Below, piece by piece: positions 5,884 through 12,972 of a stretch of 15,450 nucleotides of DNA (within the stretch, counting starts at the first letter, position 1; each line of letters starts with the position of its first letter). A program made the position numbers and the translations under genes. The stretch is from an uncultured Bacillota bacterium (GTDB lineage Bacteria > Bacillota > Clostridia > Peptostreptococcales > Anaerovoracaceae): NCBI GenBank assembly GCA_946638265.1, contig CAMPBN010000015.1, forward strand, positions 1-15,450, read 5' to 3'. Under the pieces are notes generated by a model, which ran no database searches, was not told where the DNA came from, and was given only the letters and a program-made list of their open reading frames with translations.

Positions 5884-6459
5884 CTATACCAAAGACATAC
5901 CAACTTTGACAGCCTTGAGGTTGTCATCTACGAAGTTTGGCTTAACGTTAGCTTTGATAATGTTTTCCCAGTTGATGTCGCCCAGGTTCATAGCTTTGAT
6001 CAGGGTGCCCAGCAGAACGATGTTCTGAGTCTTGCCGTTACCCAGCTTCATAGCTTCTTCGGTGGCATTTACAACTGTTACGTCCTTGCAGACTTTCTTG
6101 ATCTGGTCGATGATGTCTGCTGCATATTCAGCATCGCCCATGATAACAGGCATAGGCATCATTTCGTGGTTGTTTACAACTACCTTGCCGTCCGGCTTGA
6201 GGTATTCGAGCCATCTGAGGGCTTCCATCTTTTCGAAGGAAACGATCAGGTCTGCAGAACCCTTCTCGATAACCGGTGACCAAACCTTGTCGCCAAATCT
6301 AACCTGTGAAGATACGGAACCGCCACGCTGTGACATTCCGTGAATTTCGCTCATTTTTACGTCATATCCTTCTTCCATCAGACCAAGTGTCAGGAGCTTT
6401 GAAGCAAGGATAGTTCCCTGTCCGCCTACGCCGACCAGTAATACGCTCTTAGTTTCCAT
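5884..6459 (-). CDS. iorB: indolepyruvate:ferredoxin oxidoreductase, beta subunit
   Basis: IorB is the small subunit (gamma-type POR domain) of the two-subunit 2-oxoacid oxidoreductase that oxidatively decarboxylates aryl pyruvates to aryl-acetyl-CoA and reduces ferredoxin. The 191 residues match the family length. The N-terminus has VLLVGVGGQGTILASKLL (residues 6-23), followed by SEIHGMSQRGGSVSSQVRFG (37-56), both hallmark segments of the CoA/2-oxoacid binding half. The ATG overlaps the TAA of iorA (TAATG), with AAAGGAG upstream, showing tight translational coupling and 1:1 synthesis. A strong terminator lies directly downstream. Substrate could be phenylpyruvate, hydroxyphenylpyruvate or indolepyruvate; homologues accept several. 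Assignment to the IorB family is secure. Confidence 0.95.
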   Translation of the reverse strand: METKSVLLVGVGGQGTILASKLLTLGLMEEGYDVKMSEIHGMSQRGGSVSSQVRFGDKVWSPVIEKGSADLIVSFEKMEALRWLEYLKPDGKVVVNNHEMMPMPVIMGDAEYAADIIDQIKKVCKDVTVVNATEEAMKLGNGKTQNIVLLGTLIKAMNLGDINWENIIKANVKPNFVDDNLKAVKVGMSLV

Positions 6460-8246
6460 TACTTTGTCTCCTTTCCGATTGCATCCTTAGGGCAAATCTG
6501 TTCACAAACGCCGCAGCCTACGCACTGGAGCGGATCAACTTCTGCCTTCTTGTCTTCTCTGTTGAGGAAGAGAGCAGGGCAGCCGCTCTTCAGGCACATC
6601 TTGCAGCCGATACATTTAGCCTTGTCCACAACGTCCTTTGTCTTGTAAGCTTCAGGGAACTTAGCTTTGTCGTCCTCTGTGAACTTCTTCAGTACGCATG
6701 GATACTTGGTGATGATTACGGAAGGCTCGTCCAGGGAAAGTGCCCAGTCCAGAGTTTCCTTAACCAGCTTCAGGTTGTTCGGGTCGATGGTGCGGATGTT
6801 CTTTGCACCCAGGGCACGGCAAATCTGCTCGATATCCAGCATGATGGCGTCTGTCTTACCGTCGGCCAGCTTACCGGAACCAGGGTTCTGCTGATGTCCT
6901 GTCATACCTGTGATACGGTTGTCCAGGATAACGGATACTGTCTTGGAATTGTTGTAGATACATTCTGCCAGGGAAGTCATTCCGGAGTGGAAGAATGTGG
7001 AGTCGCCCAGTACGGAAACCACTCTCATTGGGGAGCCGGCCTTTTCGAAGATCTTGGCTGCGCCGTGACCCGAGGAGAAGGATGCACCCATGCAGGTGTT
7101 GGAGTCCATTGCGTTGTAAGGTGCGGAGAATGCCAGAGTGTAGCATCCGATATCTCCGGAAACCATTACGTTCTTGCGCTTACCCAGCTCATAGAAGAAA
7201 CCTCTGTGAGGGCAGCCTGCGCAAAGTGCAGGTGGACGATTTACGATGTCTTTGTGGTCATAATCGATGCTGTCGAGAACCTTGCCTGTTACGCACTTTC
7301 TGATAACATCAGATGTGAGCTCGTCATACTTAGGGAAAGTGTTCTTTCCGCAGATGATGTCATTGAAGCCCAGTCTCTGGAGTGCGTGCTCAAGAATAGG
7401 ATCGTTTTCTTCGATAACGTAAACCTTTTCGAGGCCTGTGCAGAACTTCTTCATCATCTTTTCAGGAAGCGGATTGGTGAATCCCAGCTTCAGATAGTTG
7501 ACTGTGTCGCCGAATACTTCCTTGGCGAAGCAATAGCACATACCGGAGCAAACAACGCCGACCTTCTTGCCATTGTCTTCGATTCTGTTCATCGGTGTGG
7601 TCTCGGAATATTCGAGGAGCTTTGCAAGCTTGTCTTCCAGCTTGATTCTCATCTTCTTGGCCATTGCCGGAACAGTGATATATTTTGTGACATCCTTGTG
7701 GTATTCCTTGATAGGAACTTCCTTACGGTCGCCGCATTCAACGATGCCCTTGGAGTGGCATGCTCTTGTAGTCATTCTCATGAGGACAGGAATGTCGAAT
7801 TTCTCAGAGATGTCGAAGGCTTCCATCATGAAGTCCTTTGCTTCCTGAGATGTGGAAGGCTCTACCATCGGCATCTTGGCTGCGATGGCGTAGTTTCTGT
7901 TATCCTGCTCGTTCTGTGAGGAGTGCTGGCCCGGTTCGTCGGCTGTGATTACAACGCAACCGCCGTTAACACCCTGATATACGAAAGTAAACAGAGGGTC
8001 AGCTGCAACGTTCAGACCTACGTGCTTCATGGAAGCCATGGATCTGCCGCCTGCGAAGGATGCGCCGATAGCTGCTTCGAGAGCTACCTTTTCGTTTGGC
8101 GCCCACTCGGAATATACTTCCTTGTAAGTGGTCATGTTTTCAAGAATTTCTGTGGACGGAGTGCCCGGATAAGCCGAGGCGAAATGTACGCCGGCCTCCC
8201 ATGCACCGCGCGCTAAAGCTTCATTTCCGGTTAAAAGTTTTTTCAT
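6459..8246 (-). CDS. iorA: indolepyruvate:ferredoxin oxidoreductase, alpha subunit
   Basis: IorA is the large catalytic subunit, carrying thiamine diphosphate and two iron-sulfur clusters, for 2-oxoacid + CoA + oxidised ferredoxin to acyl-CoA + CO2 + reduced ferredoxin. Domains in order: a pyrimidine-binding domain with YPGTPSTEILENM (residues 26-38); a central domain; CAGCPHRGF (342-350); the thiamine diphosphate motif GDIGCYTL (364-371) and GDS...N (414-416 to Asn443 in LDNRITGMTGHQ). A C-terminal two-cluster ferredoxin module follows, with Cys545/548/551/556 and Cys575/578/581/585. The 595 residues are full length. The start ATG is preceded by AAGGA 9 nt upstream. It is the first gene of the cluster, reading away from the divergent ArsR-type regulator. 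The role is amino-acid fermentation, probably of aromatic residues. Confidence 0.96.
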   Translation of the reverse strand: MKKLLTGNEALARGAWEAGVHFASAYPGTPSTEILENMTTYKEVYSEWAPNEKVALEAAIGASFAGGRSMASMKHVGLNVAADPLFTFVYQGVNGGCVVITADEPGQHSSQNEQDNRNYAIAAKMPMVEPSTSQEAKDFMMEAFDISEKFDIPVLMRMTTRACHSKGIVECGDRKEVPIKEYHKDVTKYITVPAMAKKMRIKLEDKLAKLLEYSETTPMNRIEDNGKKVGVVCSGMCYCFAKEVFGDTVNYLKLGFTNPLPEKMMKKFCTGLEKVYVIEENDPILEHALQRLGFNDIICGKNTFPKYDELTSDVIRKCVTGKVLDSIDYDHKDIVNRPPALCAGCPHRGFFYELGKRKNVMVSGDIGCYTLAFSAPYNAMDSNTCMGASFSSGHGAAKIFEKAGSPMRVVSVLGDSTFFHSGMTSLAECIYNNSKTVSVILDNRITGMTGHQQNPGSGKLADGKTDAIMLDIEQICRALGAKNIRTIDPNNLKLVKETLDWALSLDEPSVIITKYPCVLKKFTEDDKAKFPEAYKTKDVVDKAKCIGCKMCLKSGCPALFLNREDKKAEVDPLQCVGCGVCEQICPKDAIGKETK

Positions 8247-8304
8247 TACAATTTCCTTTCTTTAGCTTTATTCTGACTATAATTTTTTCCCACTTCGCTA
8301 CATT

Positions 8305-8319
8305 CGAGTCTAAAACTCG
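8305..8319 (-). other. short hairpin in the iorA leader
   Basis: CGAGT (8305-8309) and ACTCG (8315-8319) form a perfect 5-bp stem with a 5-nt loop in the expected 5' untranslated region of iorA, some 60 nt before the start. There is no terminator tail and no recognisable riboswitch or T-box element. Confidence 0.35.
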
Positions 8320-8330
8320 CCTACTCTATA

Positions 8331-8358
8331 ATTATACTGCAAAAATCCTAAAATCAAA
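8331..8358 (-). promoter_or_regulatory. candidate iorA promoter
   Basis: On the minus strand a perfect -10 TATAAT (8331-8336) is preceded by TTTGAT (8353-8358) with a 16-nt spacer. Transcription would begin near 8324 and give a leader of about 78 nt before iorA. The -10 is convincing; the -35 is weak, which would suit an activated or derepressed promoter. Confidence 0.6.
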
Positions 8359-8419
8359 TACTTTTTTCGAACATTTTGAAAGTAGTATAAAATGTACAAT
8401 CCGCACTATATCAAGCCTT

Positions 8420-8443
8420 CCCGACTGCCTCGGGCTGTTTTTT
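8420..8443 (+). terminator. terminator-like hairpin in the divergent intergenic region
   Basis: CCCGA (8420-8424), CTGCC loop, TCGGG (8430-8434), then CTGTTTTTT on the plus strand. The stem is short but GC-rich and has a good U-tract. No gene ends before it on this strand. A weak TATAAA lies upstream at 8386-8391. It could end an antisense or short regulatory transcript, or insulate arsR from transcription coming from the left. Confidence 0.45.
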
Positions 8444-8505
8444 CATATTCCCTTTCGTGATTTCTCTTTCAAAAAACGGGTATTAATAGATTTTTATCAA
8501 TTTTT

Positions 8506-8528
8506 TTACAGCAAACATATTGCTGTAA
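8506..8528. promoter_or_regulatory. inverted repeat TTACAGCAA-N5-TTGCTGTAA, putative regulator site
   Basis: The two 9-bp arms are perfect inverted copies and end 17 bp upstream of the -35 of the arsR-type promoter. The flanks lack a U-tract in either direction that would suit a terminator, so a dimeric regulator site between the divergent promoters is the likelier reading. Confidence 0.5.
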
Positions 8529-8545
8529 TATGCACTATCTTGCGG

Positions 8546-8574
8546 TTGACCTTTGGCGCCAAATAGTGTATTGT
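8546..8574 (+). promoter_or_regulatory. promoter of the ArsR-type regulator gene
   Basis: TTGACC (8546-8551) and TATTGT (8569-8574) are separated by exactly 17 bp on the plus strand. Transcription would start near 8581, giving a leader of about 96 nt before the ATG at 8677. Confidence 0.65.
8552..8563. promoter_or_regulatory. palindrome TTTGGCGCCAAA in the promoter spacer, putative operator
   Basis: A perfect 12-bp palindrome fills most of the spacer between the -35 and -10 elements. This is a classic place for a repressor operator. The gene downstream encodes a winged-helix regulator that probably dimerises, so autoregulation is the simplest idea. The same region is framed by CACTAT (8533-8538) and ATAGTG (8563-8568), another inverted pair. 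Confidence 0.5.
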
Positions 8575-8585
8575 AAATAGGCGAT

Positions 8586-8598
8586 ATGTGCAGCACAT
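8586..8598. promoter_or_regulatory. palindrome ATGTGC-A-GCACAT near the transcription start
   Basis: Perfect 6-bp arms around one central base lie just downstream of the expected start of arsR-type transcription, making this a possible second regulator site. Confidence 0.4.
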
Positions 8599-8676
8599 CC
8601 AAACGCCGACCCGGGCAAAGCCAAATATTAATCGATTTTTAAATTTAAAATTTTCAATATAAAAGGAGCAGAAACA

Positions 8677-9012
8677 ATGAGAATCCGCAGAGATAAAAAT
8701 TTAATGCAAGACGAAGAAATCAATATCGTAGCCGAGGTGTCCGACGCCCTGGCCCACCCTGTACGCATCAAAATCTACCAGTTCATTCTGGAATGCAATA
8801 AAAATCTGCAGACTGTCTGCAACAAAGACGTGGTGGCGGCCTTCGACTATTCCCAGGCCACGATCTCGCAGCACATCAAAAAGCTGGCCCAGGCCCGCCT
8901 GGTGGAAGTAAAAAAAGAGGACAAATGCTCATTTTACTACGCCAACATCGGCCGCCTCTCCCAGTACCTGAACGCCACCAAAAAGTTCAGCACCTTCCAG
9001 GCCCGCGACTAG
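8677..9012 (+). CDS. ArsR-family winged-helix transcriptional regulator
   Basis: This 111-residue protein has the ArsR layout: VSDALAHPVRIKIYQFIL (residues 21-38), a recognition-helix region FDYSQATISQHIKKLAQARLV (56-76) and a beta-wing VKKEDKCSFYYAN (78-90). The ELCVCDL metal-sensing motif of ArsR/SmtB repressors is missing; the cysteines present (40, 48, 84) are scattered. It may therefore sense a metabolite or redox state, or act without ligand. ATG is well set 8 nt after AGGAG (8664-8668). It stands alone, divergent from iorAB-ptb-buk, with several palindromes between them, so it probably regulates that cluster and itself. A bidirectional terminator follows. Family is sure; target is inferred. 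Confidence 0.85.
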   Translation: MRIRRDKNLMQDEEINIVAEVSDALAHPVRIKIYQFILECNKNLQTVCNKDVVAAFDYSQATISQHIKKLAQARLVEVKKEDKCSFYYANIGRLSQYLNATKKFSTFQARD

Positions 9013-9038
9013 GAAGCACTGTCAATCTCATTAAAATT

Positions 9039-9075
9039 CAAAAACACGGAAAGCTTTTTGCCTTCCGTGTTTTTG
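9039..9075. terminator. bidirectional intrinsic terminator
   Basis: CAAAAACACGGAA (9039-9051) pairs perfectly with TTCCGTGTTTTTG (9063-9075). The U-tract TTTTTG serves the plus-strand regulator gene, and the mirrored TTTTTG followed by AATTTT on the minus strand serves the ABC permease gene ending at 9085. The genes converge here. Confidence 0.9.
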
Positions 9076-9084
9076 TGCCTGCGG

Positions 9085-10410
9085 CTACTCGTTTTTCAGG
9101 GATTCCAGAGCGGACATCTTCATGGCGCGACTGGCAGGGGAATAGCCTGCTGCGACGCCGATAAATGTGGCGAAAGCCACTGCCGCCAAAACCAGCCAAA
9201 CCGGCACTACCGAAATAACCGTGCCGTTACCGCCGCCGATGGCGCCCAGCGCCATGCTGATGGCATCAAAGAATACGGTATTCAGCAAGAGGGATATTAT
9301 GAGACTCAGCCCCACGCCGAGTATCCCTCCGGCGGCGCCAATCAGTCCTGCCTCCAGCAGGAACATCTTGCGGATATCCTTGAGGTTGGCTCCGATTACC
9401 TTCATAACACCGATTTCTCGCGTTCTCTCGTACACCGACATAATCATGGTGTTGGTAATACCCAGAGCCGCTACGATCAGGGAGATGCCACCGATACCGC
9501 CCAGAATCATCTGGATCATGTTGGCAGTCTCCTTCATGGCCTGCAGCCAATCGATAGGCGAGCTGGTCTGATAGCCCTCATCCTTCAGCTCTTTGTTGAT
9601 CTTTTCGATATAGTCCAGGTTTTCAATATAAACCAGAGCTTCGCTATACGTCTTGTTTTTCTGAGTGTTTGGCGAAACCCTCTCTTTGTTGGCCTTCGCC
9701 GTTTCTTTCTGGATCTTCTCCATCTCTTTGATGTTCATATAGACGCAGTAGTCCGAATCGTCGTTGGTCTCCTGCAGGATACCTGCCGCCTTGATCTCAT
9801 AGATCGGATATTCTGTCCGGTCTTTTGGCTTATCGTTTTCTTTCTGTCCATAGTACCAGTCGGCTGTCAGTACCAGGTCTTCGCGCATAACATTGACCTT
9901 GGCTTCTTCATATCTGCTGGACTGTGGGTTGTAAAACCATTCCGGCACCCATGCGCCGAACAGCACTACCAGCTTATCTTGGGCAGTAAGCAGTCTGCCT
10001 TCGCTGGTTCCGTAATTAAATTTTTCAAAAACCTCCGGGTCTATTCCCTTCACCTGAGTGCTGGTAACATACTTACCCGCACCGATCATCATAGATTCGC
10101 TGATGACCGGTGTAACCGCCGTAACCCCTTCTTTTTTGGCTATTTCCGCCAGGGTTTTGTCGCTGATGACACCCTTGTTCTCGCGGGAAGACGCGCCCCC
10201 GTCACCGCCATAATAGTACATATTGATCATATGCAGGTTGCCGTAGCTTTCGATCTCGGCTTCGTAGCTGGCTGTCAGTCCGAAACCGATGGAAAGCATC
10301 AGCACCACGGAACAGGTTCCCACCAGAACACCGATGATGGCCAAAAGTGATCTGGTACGCCTTCTCAAAAGGTTTTTCACGCAGAGGCTTAATAAATCAA
10401 GAAAATTCAT
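9085..10410 (-). CDS. ABC transporter permease, MacB/FtsX type
   Basis: This 441-residue integral membrane protein has the MacB layout. There is one N-terminal helix (about 22-44, LLAIIGVLVGTCSVVLMLSIGFGL), a large extracytoplasmic region of about 250 residues and a C-terminal FtsX domain with three helices (about 300-325, 345-375, 400-425). YERTREIGVMKVIGA and the final PASRAMKMSALESLKNE are typical of the family. MacB-type transporters do not pass substrate through a channel but couple ATP hydrolysis to extracytoplasmic motion, in export of peptides or in stress or antibiotic defence. The ATG lies 12 nt after the stop of the surface-protein gene, with GGAGGAG just before it. ATPase, surface protein and permease form one operon. 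Substrate unknown. Confidence 0.9.
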   Translation of the reverse strand: MNFLDLLSLCVKNLLRRRTRSLLAIIGVLVGTCSVVLMLSIGFGLTASYEAEIESYGNLHMINMYYYGGDGGASSRENKGVISDKTLAEIAKKEGVTAVTPVISESMMIGAGKYVTSTQVKGIDPEVFEKFNYGTSEGRLLTAQDKLVVLFGAWVPEWFYNPQSSRYEEAKVNVMREDLVLTADWYYGQKENDKPKDRTEYPIYEIKAAGILQETNDDSDYCVYMNIKEMEKIQKETAKANKERVSPNTQKNKTYSEALVYIENLDYIEKINKELKDEGYQTSSPIDWLQAMKETANMIQMILGGIGGISLIVAALGITNTMIMSVYERTREIGVMKVIGANLKDIRKMFLLEAGLIGAAGGILGVGLSLIISLLLNTVFFDAISMALGAIGGGNGTVISVVPVWLVLAAVAFATFIGVAAGYSPASRAMKMSALESLKNE

Positions 10411-10422
10411 GTTTCTCCTCCG

Positions 10423-12204
10423 CTATTCTTCTTTGTTTTCGCCGGCATCTCCTGTAGTTTCTTTCTTCTTGCTGTCGTGTTCTGCCTCAAATGCGGCATC
10501 TGCAATCTCCAGTTTCTTATCGTTTCTCTTTTTCAGGATCTTCTTGGCCACGATGGCTGCAACAATCAGCAGCACCAGCACGATGCCTGCAATGATAACG
10601 CTCTTTGGAACTCCCTTCTTTTCAGGTTCTTCCGGCATCGGCTCATCGGAAAAATCGTCCACGTACTCTGTGGCTTCAAATGAGAACGGTACCTCTTCAA
10701 TCACGATATTTCCATCTTCGTTGTCGTATTGAATTCTGATGGTTCCTTCCACAGTTCCCACTTCGTTCGGCACGACATAGCATTCGTAGTCTTCATCTGT
10801 TCCGGCGGCCATATTGCCCACAAAATTGCTATTGTTCTGAAGCTGACCAAAATCACCGGTTACGCTGACCATCAGATTGGCAAGCGCATTCTTGCCCATG
10901 TTGTAGAATTTCAGACTGACACAGGCTTCCTCGCCCACATAAGCTTCCGGCGGAAGTGTCAGGTCGCCGATAACCAGTCTGCTTGGCTGAGTGACGGTGA
11001 TAGACACTGTGTCTTCACTGGAAAGTTCACTACCCTTGCTGTCTTCGTACGCCATGCTGACCGTCAGACCCTTTGTTCCCGGTTCTGTATTGCGGTCGCA
11101 ACGGAGTGTCAAGGTGTGGGTATTTACTTCGCCCGCACCAATCTTGTCGATGAAATAAGCATTACTGGAACCCACCGGCACAAAGCCTTCTCCGGAAACG
11201 GAAACCTTGGTATTGTAAAGGTTTTTCTTGGATGTGTTTTTAACGGTGAGCGTCAGATTTGTTGTGGATCCCGCCGCTACAGAGCCGCCTGCGGAATAAT
11301 TCTGCACCATCAGGCGCGGATTGGTCTCGGAACCTGCCGGATCGTCGGACTTTTTCTCTGATGCATTCACCAGATAATAGAACGTCTTGGAAGTGGAATA
11401 ATCCTTGTCCGTGTATGAGACATCATCGCCGGAGCCGTTCTTGATCTTGGCTGCTGCCTTCAGTTCCACTACAAATTCTTTGCTACCGGATTCAGCCTTT
11501 GGATCTACGCTGACTTTGAAAGAACAGTTTGCTGTTCCCAGCGGGTCGATGTAACCGACATTAGCGGTATTTGAACCATTCTTGATGGTGACGCCTTCCG
11601 GCAGCTTTACCGTTACCTGGCAGTTGCGCAGGATATTCAGGCTGGCATTGTACACGTCAACGCTGAAAACATTGTTGTCTCCCGCATAGAGCGCATCTGA
11701 CGGATTGATACCGGCATAAAGCTCCGCACCGTCGTAGTACTGCGCATACTGGCTGGTGCCTGTGGTTTCGGCCAGAGTGAATTCCAGATACTGCGATCTG
11801 TAAACTGTCTCGCCGTCTTTTTTGAGCGTGATGTAATATTGATAATTCTTCGCTTTTACATTCTTCTTCGCTGCGATTCTGAATGTAATGTGGGATTTTT
11901 CACCCGGCTTCAACGTCACCGAACCGGTCGGGTTCACGGCAATATTGAAATATTTGGCCGGGTCATCGATATTTACCACCGCGTCAGTATAAGAGATGTC
12001 CCTTTTGCTGACATTTGTTACGGTAAGTCCGAAGTCTTCAAATCCGGCCTGGATTACCTTTTGCTGTCCGTCTTTTTCAACCAGAAGCTCGGTTGCGGCT
12101 ACACTATCCGCGAACACACTCACATCCACGGAAAAGAATGCCATGATCACCGCCAGCAGCAAAGCTGCCATTCTGATTCCTCTTGCACTAGTCATTTTTT
12201 TCAT
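10423..12204 (-). CDS. secreted, membrane-anchored Ig-like repeat protein of an ABC transporter operon
   Basis: The 593-residue protein has a signal peptide (hydrophobic 12-24, likely cut after VFA at 32) and about 490 residues of extracellular beta-rich repeats of CARDB/NEW3 or COG1361 type. Recurrent phrases such as LTVTNVSKRDI, FSVDVYNASLNIL, LTLTVKNTSKKNLYNTKV and VSLKFYNMGKNALANL show at least four copies. A single C-terminal helix (about 534-553) is followed by a charged tail rich in Lys and Glu. It starts 17 nt inside the 3' end of the ATPase gene (overlap) and ends 12 nt before the permease. Gram-positive MacB-type systems lack a periplasm, so this may take the place of a MacA adaptor or receive substrate at the surface. 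That role is inferred. Confidence 0.8.
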   Translation of the reverse strand: MKKMTSARGIRMAALLLAVIMAFFSVDVSVFADSVAATELLVEKDGQQKVIQAGFEDFGLTVTNVSKRDISYTDAVVNIDDPAKYFNIAVNPTGSVTLKPGEKSHITFRIAAKKNVKAKNYQYYITLKKDGETVYRSQYLEFTLAETTGTSQYAQYYDGAELYAGINPSDALYAGDNNVFSVDVYNASLNILRNCQVTVKLPEGVTIKNGSNTANVGYIDPLGTANCSFKVSVDPKAESGSKEFVVELKAAAKIKNGSGDDVSYTDKDYSTSKTFYYLVNASEKKSDDPAGSETNPRLMVQNYSAGGSVAAGSTTNLTLTVKNTSKKNLYNTKVSVSGEGFVPVGSSNAYFIDKIGAGEVNTHTLTLRCDRNTEPGTKGLTVSMAYEDSKGSELSSEDTVSITVTQPSRLVIGDLTLPPEAYVGEEACVSLKFYNMGKNALANLMVSVTGDFGQLQNNSNFVGNMAAGTDEDYECYVVPNEVGTVEGTIRIQYDNEDGNIVIEEVPFSFEATEYVDDFSDEPMPEEPEKKGVPKSVIIAGIVLVLLIVAAIVAKKILKKRNDKKLEIADAAFEAEHDSKKKETTGDAGENKEE

Positions 12205-12895
12205 TTCCTTCTTTCTCCTCTATGCTTAAAATATTTCCATCCTGTATGGTAACTACTTTTGTTGCGTAATTTGCAATACTTCGGTCGTGGGTGACCAATA
12301 TAAGTGTCTGGTTTTTCTCCTTCACTTCTTTTATGATCAGCTCCATAACTTCTTTGGTGGTGTTACTGTCCAGATTACCCGTAGGCTCATCCGCGAAGAT
12401 TATCTTCGGGCTGCCCACCAGAGCTCTGGCAATACCCACTCGCTGCTGCTGTCCGCCGGACATCTGGGTCGGTTTTCGTTTTTCATAACCCTTCAGCCCC
12501 ACCTGTTCCAATGCCTCCATTGCCCTCTTGTGGCGGCTGCGTCTGTCGGTGTTTCGGAAAATCAGCGGCATGGTCACATTTTCCTCGGCCGTCAGCATCG
12601 GCATCAGGTGGTAGGCCTGGAATATGAATCCGATGTTTTTCTGGCGGAATAGCGTGACCTGCTCTTCGTTTAACTTGTGGATCGGGATACCGCCGATGTA
12701 AATCTCCCCTCGGGTAGGCTTTTCCAGCCCCGCCACCATGTTCAAAAAAGTGGACTTACCCGAACCCGACGTTCCCAAAAAGCAAACAATATCACCCTTG
12801 AAAATATCAAGGCTGATATCATCCAATGCGATGACTCGCTCATCGCCCATTCTGTAGATTTTTCTGATATTGCGAACTTTAATAAGTGGTTCCAT
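12188..12895 (-). CDS. ABC transporter ATP-binding protein, MacB/LolD type
   Basis: The 235-residue ATPase has Walker A GTSGSGKST, a Q-loop segment NIGFIFQAYHLMP, the signature MSGGQQQRVGIARAL, Walker B IIFADEPTGNLDS with the catalytic Glu, and the switch LILVTHDRSIANYA. The overall sequence, including DEPTGNLDS, is that of the MacB/LolD/FtsE branch. An in-frame ATG at 12916 exists, but ATG at 12895 has AGGAGG (12905-12910) 9 nt upstream and begins the usual MEPLIKVRNIRKIYR, so I chose it. It is the first gene of the transporter operon and overlaps the surface-protein gene by 17 nt. It energises the permease encoded third. Confidence 0.95.
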   Translation of the reverse strand: MEPLIKVRNIRKIYRMGDERVIALDDISLDIFKGDIVCFLGTSGSGKSTFLNMVAGLEKPTRGEIYIGGIPIHKLNEEQVTLFRQKNIGFIFQAYHLMPMLTAEENVTMPLIFRNTDRRSRHKRAMEALEQVGLKGYEKRKPTQMSGGQQQRVGIARALVGSPKIIFADEPTGNLDSNTTKEVMELIIKEVKEKNQTLILVTHDRSIANYATKVVTIQDGNILSIEEKEGNEKND

Positions 12896-12904
12896 TTCGT
12901 TTTT

Positions 12905-12910
12905 CCTCCT
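12905..12910 (-). promoter_or_regulatory. ribosome binding site deciding the ABC ATPase start
   Basis: AGGAGG on the minus strand, 9 nt before the ATG at 12895, rules against the longer start at 12916, which it would overlap. Confidence 0.8.
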
Positions 12911-12925
12911 ATACACACACCATAA

Positions 12926-12954
12926 TAAATATCACAGCCAAAGGTCAAAGTCAA
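12926..12954 (-). promoter_or_regulatory. candidate promoter of the ABC transporter operon
   Basis: On the minus strand TTGACT (12949-12954) and TATTTA (12926-12931) are 17 bp apart. The spacer contains TTGACCTTTGGC, a 12-mer also present at the promoter of the ArsR-type gene. Transcription would start some 25 nt before the ATG. Confidence 0.55.
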
Positions 12955-12972
12955 TGCAAATTATATTTCAAA

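Noticed and set aside
5793..5927. N-terminal extension of the phosphate acyltransferase by 45 residues
   Set aside because: The extension would run through the terminator hairpin, overlap the iorB end and lacks a ribosome site. The family starts at the internal ATG at 5792.
6894..7919. Open frame of 341 codons on the plus strand
   Set aside because: It lies antisense to iorA, has no ribosome site and gives a Cys/His/Val-rich product typical of a shadow frame.
8295..8325. tRNA T-arm-like TTCGAGTC in the iorA leader
   Set aside because: No acceptor stem, D-arm or anticodon arm can be drawn around it on either strand.
8247..8330. T-box or riboswitch in the iorA leader
   Set aside because: The T-box sequence and an antiterminator/terminator pair are missing, and only one small hairpin is present in the 78-nt leader.
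9058..10350. Long open frame on the plus strand (430 codons)
   Set aside because: It is fully antisense to the MacB-type permease, whose motifs are clear, and its translation has no recognisable domain. It also runs through the shared terminator at 9039-9075.
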